Source of the DNA: JANPLN01 sp041736155
GTDB taxonomy: Bacteria > Bdellovibrionota > Bdellovibrionia > Bdellovibrionales > JAGQZY01
NCBI GenBank assembly: GCA_041736155.1
Contig: JBGSUL010000123.1
Coordinates: 1 to 64,000 of the forward strand
Direction: 5' to 3'
Length of the DNA stretch: 64,000 bases
Each line of letters starts with the position of its first letter. The stretch's first letter is position 1. Under the pieces are notes generated by a model that was not told the origin of the DNA, ran no database searches, and was given only the letters and a program-made list of their open reading frames with translations. Shown here piece by piece: positions 7,466 to 16,220 of this stretch. The translations under genes were made by a program, and so were the position numbers.

Positions 7466-7828
7466 ATGACCGTTTTTTTTACAGTGCTAGCAGGAATCAT
7501 CCATTTTTATATCTTTTGTTTGGAATCCTTACTTTGGGGACGGCCGAAAACCAATCGGACTTTTGGTATGTCGGCCGAAACAGCAGAGCAAAATCGGCTC
7601 TTTGCTTTTAACCAAGGTTTCTACAATCTGTTCCTGGGAATAGGGGCCGTTGCGGGAGTTGTTGTTGGCTTGGACAATGGGATAGGCAAAACGCTGGTGG
7701 TTTATTCACTCGTCTGCATGTTGTTGGCTGCGGTCGTGTTGATCTTTTCTAACCGCAAACTATTGCGTCCAGCGTTGATTCAAGGTCTGCCACCTTTGCT
7801 GGGTCTCATTTTTTTAGTGCTTCAATAA
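7466..7828 (+). CDS. DUF1304 membrane protein
   Basis: A 120-residue protein with four predicted membrane helices. The opening AGIIHFYIFCLESLLWGRP and the central NQGFYNLFLGIGA are typical of DUF1304, a small inner-membrane family of unknown function. The start ATG at 7466 follows AGGA by about 10 bases. It lies between the pirin and CPXCG genes in the same direction. Confidence 0.8.
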   Translation: MTVFFTVLAGIIHFYIFCLESLLWGRPKTNRTFGMSAETAEQNRLFAFNQGFYNLFLGIGAVAGVVVGLDNGIGKTLVVYSLVCMLLAAVVLIFSNRKLLRPALIQGLPPLLGLIFLVLQ

Positions 7829-7859
7829 CTTATATTTTTTTGGAAAGAGTCAGATTTCC

Positions 7860-8051
7860 ATGGAAGAAGTCGAAAAATTTTTTAAATGTCCGAGCTGCTT
7901 AGAAAAAATATCCATGCTTCTTGATGTATCTGTGGCGGGAGCTCAAAGCTACGTGGAAGACTGCGAAGTCTGCTGCCACCCCATCCAAATTTCGTATCAA
8001 GTTCACGACGGTAAAATCACCGGCTTTTCTTATGAAAAAGCTTACGATTAG
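7860..8051 (+). CDS. CPXCG-motif cysteine-rich protein
   Basis: A 63-residue protein with a KCPSCLEKISMLLD start and an EDCEVCCHPIQISYQV second half, the two-CXXC layout of the CPXCG family, which is presumed to bind zinc. The ATG at 7860 is preceded by GGAAAGAG about 15 bases upstream. The function is unknown. A terminator follows about 65 bases later. Confidence 0.78.
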   Translation: MEEVEKFFKCPSCLEKISMLLDVSVAGAQSYVEDCEVCCHPIQISYQVHDGKITGFSYEKAYD

Positions 8052-8117
8052 TAACTAACCTAATAATAATTTATAATCCACGGATCATCTTAATAAACAC
8101 AGTACAACTTTACTAAG

Positions 8118-8143
8118 GCCCGCATTATTTTAATGTGGGCTTT
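8118..8143. terminator. Intergenic hairpin between convergent genes
   Basis: GCCCGCATTA, TTT, TAATGTGGGC forms a 10-bp stem with one G-T wobble, followed by TTTAT. It lies between the CPXCG gene and the convergent stomatin gene and may serve both. Confidence 0.6.
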
Positions 8144-8163
8144 ATGGGTTACTGAGGAGTCGC

Positions 8164-9090
8164 CTATGGGGCAGGTTCTCGGGTTTTCATTTTATCGAAA
8201 ACGCTAAAGGCTGAGGCAATCATCGACGTGGCGTCGGACATGTTTGCGGGGACCACCAATAAGTTAGAATTTCGCGAGATGGAACCGAGTTGTTTGACGT
8301 ACTCTTCGGCCACCTTGAGCGACGCAGCTTCGTGGCCGCCTTTGGAGCCTAGGGCTTCAGCGATGATGCGGATACCGTCGGCGTTGGCTTTGGCAACGGA
8401 GAGAATGGCGGCAGCTTGGCCTTCGGCTTCGTTGATTTGTTTTTGTTTGTAGGCTTCTGATTGTTTAATCATATCCTGCTTAATACCTTCGGCGCTGTTG
8501 ATCTTGGAATCACGTGCACCTTCGGAAGTTAAAATGCTGGCGCGTTTTTCTCGCTCGGCGCGCATTTGTTTTTCCATGGCATCGAGAATATCTTTGGGCG
8601 GAACAATGGCTTTGATTTCGTAACGGAGAACTTTCACGCCCCACGATTGTGTGGCGGCGTCGAGGGCCATAATGACGGCGTTGTTGATTTTTTCACGCTC
8701 TTCAAATGTACGATCCAGATCTAATTTTCCTATTTCGGAACGCAAGGTAGTTTGCGCCAATTGGATAATGGCCATTTCAAAATAGCTCACACCATAAGAA
8801 GCGCTTTTGGGATCCATCACACGATAGAAAATCACGCCGTCCATGCTCACTTGCACGTTGTCGCGGGTAATACACACTTGTGGAGGAATATCGAGAACCA
8901 TCTCTTTGAGTGAGTGCCGGTAGGCAATACGATCCACGAGAGGAATAATAATATTAAACCCGGCTTCGAGAGTGCGATGATAACGGCCCAGTCGCTCAAC
9001 GATAAATGCGTTTTGTTGCGGGACAATTTTGATCAGAAGAGAGAGGACTACGAATATTGCAAAAATAATTGCGAGGGAAACAATGACCAT
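8164..9090 (-). CDS. Stomatin/QmcA-type SPFH membrane protein
   Basis: A 308-residue protein with one N-terminal membrane helix (residues 3-22), an SPFH domain to about residue 180 (NAFIVERLGRYHRTLEAGFN, DGVIFYRVMDP) and a long coiled coil (about 170-250). It resembles E. coli QmcA and bacterial stomatins, which form oligomeric membrane scaffolds. It lies directly downstream of an NfeD gene, the usual stomatin operon partner, with a 15-base gap. A role in membrane organisation is known for the family; the partner proteins here are unknown. Confidence 0.9.
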   Translation of the reverse strand: MVIVSLAIIFAIFVVLSLLIKIVPQQNAFIVERLGRYHRTLEAGFNIIIPLVDRIAYRHSLKEMVLDIPPQVCITRDNVQVSMDGVIFYRVMDPKSASYGVSYFEMAIIQLAQTTLRSEIGKLDLDRTFEEREKINNAVIMALDAATQSWGVKVLRYEIKAIVPPKDILDAMEKQMRAEREKRASILTSEGARDSKINSAEGIKQDMIKQSEAYKQKQINEAEGQAAAILSVAKANADGIRIIAEALGSKGGHEAASLKVAEEYVKQLGSISRNSNLLVVPANMSDATSMIASAFSVFDKMKTREPAP

Positions 9091-9105
9091 GATGTCATCC
9101 TTTCA

Positions 9106-9537
9106 TTAATGAACAGTTTGTTTGTTAACGAGCAAAATATTACCGTCCGTGCCGACAATCTGCATGATTTCGCCTTCGGAAATGTCTTCGCGGCCTTCGT
9201 TGCGCGCTTCCCAGGTTGTACCTTGATAGGAAACACGAACAACACCACCAGATTTAAGAGGAGCTTCTGCGCGCAAGGTGCGTCCGAGATCGACTTGAAT
9301 AGATTCAGCAGAACGGAGCATTTTTCTTTGCAGAGGTTTTTTCAGTAAGAAAAAACCTAAAGCAGAAACCACACCACACGTTAAAATCTGCATTTCTACG
9401 GCACCAACACCGAAAATGGCGAGAAGTGCGGCGGCAAAAGCGCCCAATGAAAAAAACAGCAATACAAAAGTTCCCGAGAGAACTTCTGCGACCAAGAGGC
9501 CGGTACCTAATAAAACCCAAAGTGTTGTGAACGACAT
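9106..9537 (-). CDS. NfeD-family membrane protein
   Basis: A 143-residue short NfeD: three or four hydrophobic helices up to about residue 65, then a soluble OB-fold domain (LGRTLRAEAPLKSGGVVRVS through VGTDGNILLV). Short NfeD proteins are encoded beside SPFH proteins and are thought to bind them in the membrane. Here it is the first gene of the pair. Confidence 0.88.
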   Translation of the reverse strand: MSFTTLWVLLGTGLLVAEVLSGTFVLLFFSLGAFAAALLAIFGVGAVEMQILTCGVVSALGFFLLKKPLQRKMLRSAESIQVDLGRTLRAEAPLKSGGVVRVSYQGTTWEARNEGREDISEGEIMQIVGTDGNILLVNKQTVH

Positions 9538-9583
9538 AGTTTATTTATAACCCCGGAGGTTTACGGATGCAATATCCTCCCAC

Positions 9584-11521
9584 TTAGGATTTTCGGATTA
9601 TCAAATGTCGAATATCTCTATAAAGTTGGCGTGCTTGCGAGGAATCGCCCACCTCTTGGTAACGCAATGCTATGTAACGATCAATCAATTGAAAGATAGC
9701 TTCTTTTTCTTGCAACAGGGAAGAGTTCACCTTTTTCTGTAAATCTAAAGGGCCTTCATAAGGGTGAATTTTTAAACCAACACCTGATAGTTTTTTTATA
9801 AGGAGCTGATGTGCTTTCGCAGTGAGATCCAAAGACACTTTTTCTTTTCGTGTCCACAAGTACGCAATGATAAAAAGAAAGGCCATAAGCGAGAGGAGCA
9901 AGGTGAGCAAGTGTTGAATTTTCCAAGTCCCTAAGCCTAAAAGAGCAAGCAGAGAGAATTGTTGCTCCAGATTGTAGTTCATCAGAAATAAAGCATAACG
10001 ATGGTTCACGGAATCAGTGAAAAGCAAAAGAGAGGAGAGCCATTGCCCTGTCCACGATTTTTTAGCAGCTTGATTTTGTGATTCCCAAAAGAGACCTTCC
10101 GTCAGACGAGCTGGAGCCACAGACGATGTGGGATCCACGCGCATCCAACCACTCTCGGGAAGATAAACCTCGGTCCATGCATGGGCATATTTATCGCGCA
10201 CTAATAAATAGGAGCCAAAGGTGTTGAGCTCAGCGCCTTGGTAACCAATCACCACACGCGAAGGAACATTGAGTAAACGAGCGAGCGTGGCAAAGGCGGC
10301 GGCATAGTGCTCGCAAAAACCGATTTTTTGCTCAAAAAGAAATTCATCCAAGGTGTCGTATTTAGGTGTTTGCAAGGAATAACTAAATTGATTGTTCTTA
10401 AAAAAAGACATCAAGGCTTGCAAATGTTCTCGAGGAGTATCTCCCTCTTTTTTTAAACGGCGAATCAATGAAGTCACGGCCTTGGACGGAGCGGGTGTGA
10501 CTTGCAAATGCAGAGGCAGAGGTGGGGCCAGCGGAAGAGATTCCGTGGCGTATTGTCCCTGCACTTTTACTTTTCTATTCAGCGGCCAGCGGAATTGAAA
10601 AACGCCATAGTTGTTCTTGGTGTAAGCCAAATCCGAGGAGGCAATGTAAATCGTGTCCGTGGGTTCGATGGTGAATATCGTTTTTTCAAAACGCGGTTCA
10701 AGAAGAATTTCATAATCGGTGTGGGTGAGTGGTGAAGGCTGCAAAGGCAGCGCAAAAATCTCATCGGCACGCTGACTCCACGACCAACCATTCTGTTGCT
10801 CGAGAACAAGACCGCGAAAGTAAAGGCTCTCGGAGGCGGGAGGATGGCCATCTGACCACTCAACACGAAACGCCACTTCTTCGGAAAGAGCTATGTTTTG
10901 GATTTGTCCTGGATTCATTTGTGATGAAAACCCAGCTACGGTTTGTTCTGTAGACCCCAATCCACCACATGATGTCGTAAAGCGCGGGAAAAATAGAAAC
11001 AGCACAACAAGCAGAGGAAGTGCAATCACCGTTTCTAAACTGAACAGCTCGCGTAAATTCCATGGGTCGTAGGTAAGATGAAGTTCTTGTTTTTTGAGAT
11101 CGAGAAGTGAAAAAATAAAAATAAAATAAACAGTAAAAAGATAAAAGGTAGAAAATAATGTCTGCGAATAAAGGCCGTAAAACATTGCGACAAGAAGATT
11201 CATCATGAAAAAAATCATATGATCGCGAGGTAAGCGTAGATCCAAAAGTTTGAGCATGGTGACCATGGCAACAAGTGTGCTTGTGGAATCCGGAGAGCGA
11301 AGTGTGCCAAAATAAAATAAACAGAACAACCCACTGGCCACCGCCATCATTTGCACAAGCCAACGACGGGCATGAAAAAAGCGATGTGCCGGACGAATGG
11401 CAACACAGAGACCCATGAGCACCACGGCGATAAGTGATGTAGGAGGGAGTTCCCACAACAGCGGGGCGAGAGAGAACGTAACAAACAGAAAATGAGCAGG
11501 TTTGAGTGAGGCGTCTTTCAT
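9584..11521 (-). CDS. TgpA-like transglutaminase-domain membrane protein
   Basis: 645 residues: about five to six N-terminal membrane helices (to roughly residue 180), a large extracytoplasmic part with a transglutaminase-like core, one more membrane helix near 515-545 and a C-terminal DUF4129-like tail. The catalytic triad is visible as Cys403 (GFCEHYAAAFATLARLLNVP), His447 (YAHAWTEVYLP) and Asp463 (RVDPTS). Its start overlaps the DUF58 stop as ATGA. MoxR-DUF58-transglutaminase operons are widespread; the cellular role is unsettled, probably in envelope maintenance. Confidence 0.88.
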   Translation of the reverse strand: MKDASLKPAHFLFVTFSLAPLLWELPPTSLIAVVLMGLCVAIRPAHRFFHARRWLVQMMAVASGLFCLFYFGTLRSPDSTSTLVAMVTMLKLLDLRLPRDHMIFFMMNLLVAMFYGLYSQTLFSTFYLFTVYFIFIFSLLDLKKQELHLTYDPWNLRELFSLETVIALPLLVVLFLFFPRFTTSCGGLGSTEQTVAGFSSQMNPGQIQNIALSEEVAFRVEWSDGHPPASESLYFRGLVLEQQNGWSWSQRADEIFALPLQPSPLTHTDYEILLEPRFEKTIFTIEPTDTIYIASSDLAYTKNNYGVFQFRWPLNRKVKVQGQYATESLPLAPPLPLHLQVTPAPSKAVTSLIRRLKKEGDTPREHLQALMSFFKNNQFSYSLQTPKYDTLDEFLFEQKIGFCEHYAAAFATLARLLNVPSRVVIGYQGAELNTFGSYLLVRDKYAHAWTEVYLPESGWMRVDPTSSVAPARLTEGLFWESQNQAAKKSWTGQWLSSLLLFTDSVNHRYALFLMNYNLEQQFSLLALLGLGTWKIQHLLTLLLSLMAFLFIIAYLWTRKEKVSLDLTAKAHQLLIKKLSGVGLKIHPYEGPLDLQKKVNSSLLQEKEAIFQLIDRYIALRYQEVGDSSQARQLYRDIRHLIIRKS

Positions 11522-12402
11522 GATGGCGCCTGCCATTGAGCGAGCTTGAGCAAATTGGCGTGGTAGTGGGAGAGACCACGGTGAAAATGAAAGGAGGATT
11601 CTGAAGAATGGAGACGGAGGGCATAAAAGCGTTGGGACTTTTCACAATCGACTATCCAGCGTGCGAGCTGCGCAAGCCGTGCTTCATTCTCGTTCTGCGA
11701 ACAGTGATCCCAATCGATGAGAAATATATTTTCATCACGTTCATTAAACTCTTTAAGTAAAAGTTTGTCGTTTTTAGCGGAGTGTTTCCAACTCACGCGC
11801 GACAGAGGGTCGCCCAGTTGATATTCACGTAACCCACTAAAATCGCCGCCAGGAAGTAGAGTTGACGTAGTGGGGAGCGCCTCGCCGATGGGCGCCGGGT
11901 AAACAAAATAAGTCCATTTTATTTTGGCATAGAGCCAGCCGCGAAAAAGTCCATAGGGTGCGTCTGTGCTCAACCGCAGACGATCGAGGACGTGGGCGCC
12001 TCGCTGCGAGGGGAGAGAGAAGGGGATATTGATATATCTATGCTCTTGTGGTTGCAGTTCTGTCACAAGACAATCTTCTGTGCCACAGCGAACTTGTAAG
12101 CCCAATTTGCTTTTTTTACTGAGATTTTGAATTTTAATCTGTGCTGTTACCAGCTCCTTGGGAAATCCCTCTGGAATGCGTGCCACGCTGATATCAATAT
12201 GGCGAAGGTTGCGCGCTGTTTGTAAAATACAAACCAACAAGAAACTCACATGTAAGAAGGCGAGAAGAAACAATAAATTGTTGGAGTAAGTGGCTGCGAC
12301 CAAAGAAAAGACAAGAAACAGCCCCACGGCGATAAAACCAAATCGATTTGGGATCATATAAATCTGTTTATGACGAAAAGGGAAAGAGAACCGTTTTCTC
12401 AT
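11518..12402 (-). CDS. DUF58-domain protein
   Basis: 294 residues with two N-terminal membrane helices (about 20-55) and the DUF58 signature GLREYQLGDPLSRVSWKHSA near residue 195, followed by LLLKEFNERDENIFLIDWD. DUF58 proteins contain a degenerate von Willebrand A-like fold and work with MoxR ATPases. The ATG overlaps the stop of the MoxR gene as ATGA, and its own stop overlaps the next start, so the three genes are translationally linked. Confidence 0.88.
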   Translation of the reverse strand: MRKRFSFPFRHKQIYMIPNRFGFIAVGLFLVFSLVAATYSNNLLFLLAFLHVSFLLVCILQTARNLRHIDISVARIPEGFPKELVTAQIKIQNLSKKSKLGLQVRCGTEDCLVTELQPQEHRYINIPFSLPSQRGAHVLDRLRLSTDAPYGLFRGWLYAKIKWTYFVYPAPIGEALPTTSTLLPGGDFSGLREYQLGDPLSRVSWKHSAKNDKLLLKEFNERDENIFLIDWDHCSQNENEARLAQLARWIVDCEKSQRFYALRLHSSESSFHFHRGLSHYHANLLKLAQWQAPS

Positions 12403-13340
12403 AGAGGGATAGGTGTTTGCTCAATCAACTGGCGCAGGCGCTCCATGATGGTGATTCCGCCTTGCGAGGGCAAACGATGTCGCATCACGCTGGGGGCCAC
12501 AGCTTTGACATCTTCAGGCAGCACCATGGAGCGGTTTTCTAAAAAAGCCCAGGCGCGTGCAGCTTGCAAAAGCAAAAGACCAGAGCGTGGAGAGAGGCCC
12601 ATCTTAAATTGCTGAGAAGACCTTGTTTGTTGCAATAGATTTTGTACATAAGTCAAAAGTGTATCGCTGGCGTGCACTTGGTCTACTTGTTTTTGCAAGT
12701 GCAGTAAGCCCTCACGTGTGAGTTGTGGTTCGAGTTGCTGGATCTGTGCGCGTGGATCCCCTCGGCGTAAAACGGCGATCTCCTCGCTCGGTTGTGGGTA
12801 TCCGAGTGCCATACTCATCATAAAACGATCCAGCTGCGATTCAGGAAGCGGAAAGACTCCAGAATGTTCCATGGGGTTTTGTGTAGCGATCAAAAAGAAC
12901 GGCTCGGGCAGAGTAAGGGTTTCGCCGTCGATGGTAACCGAACGCTCTTCCATGGCTTGCAAAAGCGCACTCTGTGTTTTTGGTGTGCCGCGATTGAGTT
13001 CATCGGCCAGAACGAGTTCAGAAAAGAGAGGTCCTTTGTGAAAATGAAAAGATTTACGATCTTCGGAAAGAATTTGCAGGCCAAGAATATCAGCCGGGAG
13101 TAGATCATTGGTAAATTGAATTCTTTTGTAGGGTAAATCCAGCAGACGCGACAGAGTCAGTACAAAGGTCGTTTTTCCCATGCCCGGTAAATCTTCGATG
13201 AGCAGATGCCCGCGCGCCAGCAAACAACAGAGAGCGAGGCGGAGTTCGTGTTGTTTACCAACAATGATTTTTTCGCTAGATTTGAAGAAAGAATCGAGAG
13301 GAAACGTGGACGGTAAATTTTTTGACAAGTTTTGTGGCAT
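12399..13340 (-). CDS. MoxR-family AAA+ ATPase
   Basis: A 313-residue AAA+ ATPase with Walker A GMGKTT (about residues 54-59), Walker B LVLADELNR, sensor region ATQNPMEHSGVFPLPESQLDRF and the lid domain typical of MoxR. These ATPases remodel or insert metal centres into partner proteins carrying VWA-type domains; the partner here is presumably the overlapping DUF58 protein. It is the first gene of the operon. Confidence 0.92.
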   Translation of the reverse strand: MPQNLSKNLPSTFPLDSFFKSSEKIIVGKQHELRLALCCLLARGHLLIEDLPGMGKTTFVLTLSRLLDLPYKRIQFTNDLLPADILGLQILSEDRKSFHFHKGPLFSELVLADELNRGTPKTQSALLQAMEERSVTIDGETLTLPEPFFLIATQNPMEHSGVFPLPESQLDRFMMSMALGYPQPSEEIAVLRRGDPRAQIQQLEPQLTREGLLHLQKQVDQVHASDTLLTYVQNLLQQTRSSQQFKMGLSPRSGLLLLQAARAWAFLENRSMVLPEDVKAVAPSVMRHRLPSQGGITIMERLRQLIEQTPIPL

Positions 13341-13376
13341 AAAAAAATTATGGCAGTGGCGCCAAGTGCTGTCACC

Positions 13377-13853
13377 TTAAATGAATTCAATTTTTTCAAT
13401 GCAAACGATTTCTTGACCACCTGGTTTTTTAATAACCACCTCGTCGTCCACTTTTTTGCCAAGGAGAGCTGCGGCGACGGGGGACTTCCAAGAAATTTTT
13501 TGTTGCTGAATATCAAATTCATCCTGGCCGACGATTTGATAGCTGATCGTTTTGCCGTCTTCATCCGAAATAGTCACGGTGGCCCCAAAAATCACTTTAT
13601 CACCCGAAAGTTTTTGTGGATCGACGACCACAGCTCGTTCTAATTTGCCTTGCAGAAAATGCAAACGACGGTCTATTTCCCGCAGGCGGCGTTTGCCGTA
13701 GATGTAGTCGGCATTTTCGCTACGATCCCCGTTACTTGCGGCCCAGGCCACAGTTTCTACAAGCTTGGGGCGCTCAACGTTGAGAAGTTGCGAGTATTCC
13801 GCTTTCAATTTTTCAAATCCGGGTGGGGTGATGTAGTTTTTGTCGTCAGCCAT
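13377..13853 (-). CDS. greB: Transcription elongation factor GreB
   Basis: A 158-residue Gre factor that stimulates cleavage of backtracked RNA by RNA polymerase. The N-terminal coiled coil carries the acidic tip in NGDRSENADYIYGKRRLREI, whose YIYGKRRLREIDRR version is typical of GreB rather than GreA. The C-terminal FKBP-like domain ends KKPGGQEIVCIEKIEF. It starts only 2 bases after the stop of the ABC-F gene, so the two are probably co-transcribed. Confidence 0.9.
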   Translation of the reverse strand: MADDKNYITPPGFEKLKAEYSQLLNVERPKLVETVAWAASNGDRSENADYIYGKRRLREIDRRLHFLQGKLERAVVVDPQKLSGDKVIFGATVTISDEDGKTISYQIVGQDEFDIQQQKISWKSPVAAALLGKKVDDEVVIKKPGGQEIVCIEKIEFI

Positions 13854-13855
13854 AA

Positions 13856-15493
13856 CTACTGTTCACGAGCAAAGAGTTGATGGCCACGCTTTTCGATATA
13901 ATAGTCCCAAGATCCTTCAACGACGGTTAAATGATTTTTATCCAGTTCGAAAACCTTGGTGGTGATTTCCCGTAAAAAGTGGCGATCATGGCTGACGATC
14001 ATGACAGTGCCTTCAAAACGTTTGATAGCATCGAGTAATACTTCGCGAGACGCGATATCCAAATGGTTGGTCGGTTCATCAAGTACAAGAAAGTTGACAG
14101 CCTTTGCCAGAATTGTAGCTAGAACTACACGACTTTTTTCTCCTCCGGAAAGAATTGAAATTTTCTTTTCAACTTCGTCTCCAGAAAATTTAAGTGAGCC
14201 GAGCAGATTGCGAATATGCCCTACAGTCGCTTGCGGTATGCGATTGGCGATTTCATCAAAGATCGTTAATTTGGGATCGAGAATATCAATGGAGCTTTGG
14301 CTAAAATATCCCACTTCGATGCTGGCACCAATTTGATAGGTACCGCTTGTGGGCTCGGTTTGACCGGTGACCACTTTCATCAGCGTGGATTTTCCCGCAC
14401 CGTTCACACCAACGACAGCCACACGATCATGGCGCTTCACGAGAGCAGTGGCTCCAGAGAAAACAAGTTTGTCCTGGCCATCGTGGCCTTTCCAAATTTT
14501 TTGCAGGTTTTCAAATTTAAGCACTTCATCGCCGCCACGAGGGGCATTCGGCCATTCAAAACGAACGTCGTCTTCTTCCTCGGGGATTTCGATAATATCA
14601 ATTTTTTCAATTTTCTTAACACGCGACTGTACCTGCGCTGCATGGGACGCTCGTGCCGCAAAACGTGCGATAAATTCTTTTTCTTTAGCGAGCATATCCT
14701 CTTGGCGTCGGGCGGAGGCCAAGAGTTGGTCTTTGCGAAGAACTTTTTCTTTCTCGTAATAATCGTAATTGCCCGAATAAACGGTGATCGATTGATTGGC
14801 CACCTCGACGATCTTTGCGACAATACGATTCATAAAATCGCGATCATGGCTTGTCATAAGGATCGAGCCTTTAAAACTGATCAACCATTGCTCCAGCCAC
14901 AGAATGGATTCGATATCCAAGTGATTGGTCGGTTCATCCATCAGCAACACATCCGGTTGGAGGACGAGAATTTTAGCTAGTGCAATACGCATTTTCCAGC
15001 CACCACTAAACGTGGACGTATCACGAGATTGATCTTGCACACCAATGCCTAAACCCGAAAGCACTTCTTTGGCGCGAGCTTCGGCTTCATAGCCGCCTTT
15101 GCTCTCGAACTCACCCTGCAGATCACCGTACTCTTCTAAAACCTTTGCCATTTGATCATCACTCAGTGGCTCGGAAAGCTTCGCCTCAAGTGTTTTTAAG
15201 CGAGCTTCAATTTTAGGGAGATCGCCGTTGGCAGAAAGCACTTCTTCAAGGACTGTTTTTCCACTCATTTCTTCAATACTTTGCGAAAAATATCCCACCA
15301 CAGTTTTTTGCGGCTTAGAAATCTGCCCATCATCGGCTGATTCCTCGCCTGTGATTAAGCGAAAAATCGTCGACTTACCGGCACCATTAGGTCCTACAAG
15401 GCCGATTTTTTCGCCTGGATTGATTTGAAAATTTCCGTTGCGATACAAAACTTTATTGCCATACCGCTTGCTGATATTAGATAAATGAATCAT
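13856..15493 (-). CDS. ABC-F family ribosome-associated ATPase
   Basis: 545 residues with two ABC ATPase domains and no membrane segment, so it belongs to ABC-F translation factors rather than transporters. Walker A motifs are GPNGAGKST and GVNGAGKST; signature motifs are FSGGWKMR and LSGGEKSR. The inter-domain linker (about 245-330) carries the basic coiled coil. I start at 15493 (MIHLSNISKRYG) since this is the normal domain start; a frame extends to an ATG at 15523. The exact subfamily is uncertain. Its start codon shares bases with that of the divergent parvulin gene. Confidence 0.88.
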   Translation of the reverse strand: MIHLSNISKRYGNKVLYRNGNFQINPGEKIGLVGPNGAGKSTIFRLITGEESADDGQISKPQKTVVGYFSQSIEEMSGKTVLEEVLSANGDLPKIEARLKTLEAKLSEPLSDDQMAKVLEEYGDLQGEFESKGGYEAEARAKEVLSGLGIGVQDQSRDTSTFSGGWKMRIALAKILVLQPDVLLMDEPTNHLDIESILWLEQWLISFKGSILMTSHDRDFMNRIVAKIVEVANQSITVYSGNYDYYEKEKVLRKDQLLASARRQEDMLAKEKEFIARFAARASHAAQVQSRVKKIEKIDIIEIPEEEDDVRFEWPNAPRGGDEVLKFENLQKIWKGHDGQDKLVFSGATALVKRHDRVAVVGVNGAGKSTLMKVVTGQTEPTSGTYQIGASIEVGYFSQSSIDILDPKLTIFDEIANRIPQATVGHIRNLLGSLKFSGDEVEKKISILSGGEKSRVVLATILAKAVNFLVLDEPTNHLDIASREVLLDAIKRFEGTVMIVSHDRHFLREITTKVFELDKNHLTVVEGSWDYYIEKRGHQLFAREQ

Positions 15494-15761
15494 GACGTTA
15501 CATGTATCCCATATTTTGGTCACTTACCAGTATGAAGCCGAGGATTTACTCAAAAAAATCCAGGAGGGCGTTGCTTTTGCCGAGCTGGCAAAACGCCATT
15601 CCCAATGTCCTTCCCGAGCCCAGGGCGGCGACTTGGGACCCGTCGATTCTCGTCGCTTAGATGCAACTTTTGCCGATGCCGCTGAGATGCTAAAACCAGG
15701 CGAAATTTCACCCATTGTGAGGACTCGGTTTGGCTACCACTTGATTCTGAAGCATACATGA
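15492..15761 (+). CDS. Parvulin-type peptidyl-prolyl isomerase
   Basis: An 89-residue single-domain rotamase without signal peptide, so cytoplasmic. It has the parvulin landmarks SHILV (residues 6-10), FAELAKRHSQCPSRAQGGDL, and the C-terminal RFGYHLILKHT. Length and layout match E. coli PpiC. The start codon at 15492 lies within the CATG that also holds the ABC-F start on the other strand. A 138-bp palindrome begins 6 bases after its stop. Confidence 0.88.
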   Translation: MTLHVSHILVTYQYEAEDLLKKIQEGVAFAELAKRHSQCPSRAQGGDLGPVDSRRLDATFADAAEMLKPGEISPIVRTRFGYHLILKHT

Positions 15762-15766
15762 CGGCG

Positions 15767-15904
15767 CTTTTTATTTAGGAAAGCTAAAATTCTTGAATCT
15801 CTTTTTTAGGACGCGTCCCATCCGTGGGACTCAAGCGCTTTCTCTTCCTGAACGCGAGGTCCTAAAAAAGAGATTCAAGAATTTTAGCTTTCCTAAATAA
15901 AAAG
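15767..15904. repeat. 138-bp palindromic element with 46-bp perfect arms
   Basis: The left arm (15767-15812, starting CTTTTTATTTAGGAAAGCTA) and the right arm (15859-15904) are exact reverse complements over 46 bases. They are separated by a 46-base loop that itself contains a GTCCCA-TCCG-TGGGAC hairpin (15815-15830). The element fills the gap between the convergent ppiC-like and azlD stop codons. No open frame or transposase is present. It could act as a two-way terminator or be a MITE-like insertion. Confidence 0.9.
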
Positions 15905-15905
15905 A

Positions 15906-16220
15906 CTAGAAGATTTGGAGCAGGAGGAGGTAGCTACCCATTCCAGTGGCGGTGGCTAAAATCACAGACTTTTTCTTGCGTGCAATAATGACGGTGAGGA
16001 CTCCAGCAATGAGCAGCGCCTTATCAAGTGGGGCGCCTTGGGCGTGGTTGAAGTTGAAAAAAGTGGGGGCGACGAGGGCTGCGAAAATCAAGCAGGGGAG
16101 AATTTTCATTCCCTCTAGCAGCTCGGGGTTTCTATCGAAGAATTTTCCTGAGAAGACGGGGAGGAAGCGAATCAGAAATGTGCCGAGGCCGATGAGGCCT
16201 ATCATGAGCCAATCATTCAT
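15906..16220 (-). CDS. azlD: Branched-chain amino acid exporter small subunit
   Basis: A 104-residue membrane protein with about four helices (MIGLIGLGTFLIRFLPV, KILPCLIFAALVAPTFF). Short AzlD proteins pair with AzlC to export branched-chain amino acids. The start at 16220 overlaps the azlC stop by 8 bases, which supports it over a longer frame beginning inside azlC. Confidence 0.85.
   Translation of the reverse strand: MNDWLMIGLIGLGTFLIRFLPVFSGKFFDRNPELLEGMKILPCLIFAALVAPTFFNFNHAQGAPLDKALLIAGVLTVIIARKKKSVILATATGMGSYLLLLQIF

Noticed and set aside
10860..11645. Long open frame on the minus strand across the transglutaminase/DUF58 junction
   Set aside because: It is a shifted shadow of two well-supported genes and has low-complexity composition with no family match.
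13341..13376. Terminator between greB and moxR genes
   Set aside because: The GGCGCC-centred symmetry does not extend into a convincing stem.
13956..14980. Plus-strand open frames opposite the ABC-F gene
   Set aside because: Antisense shadows of a strongly conserved ATPase gene.
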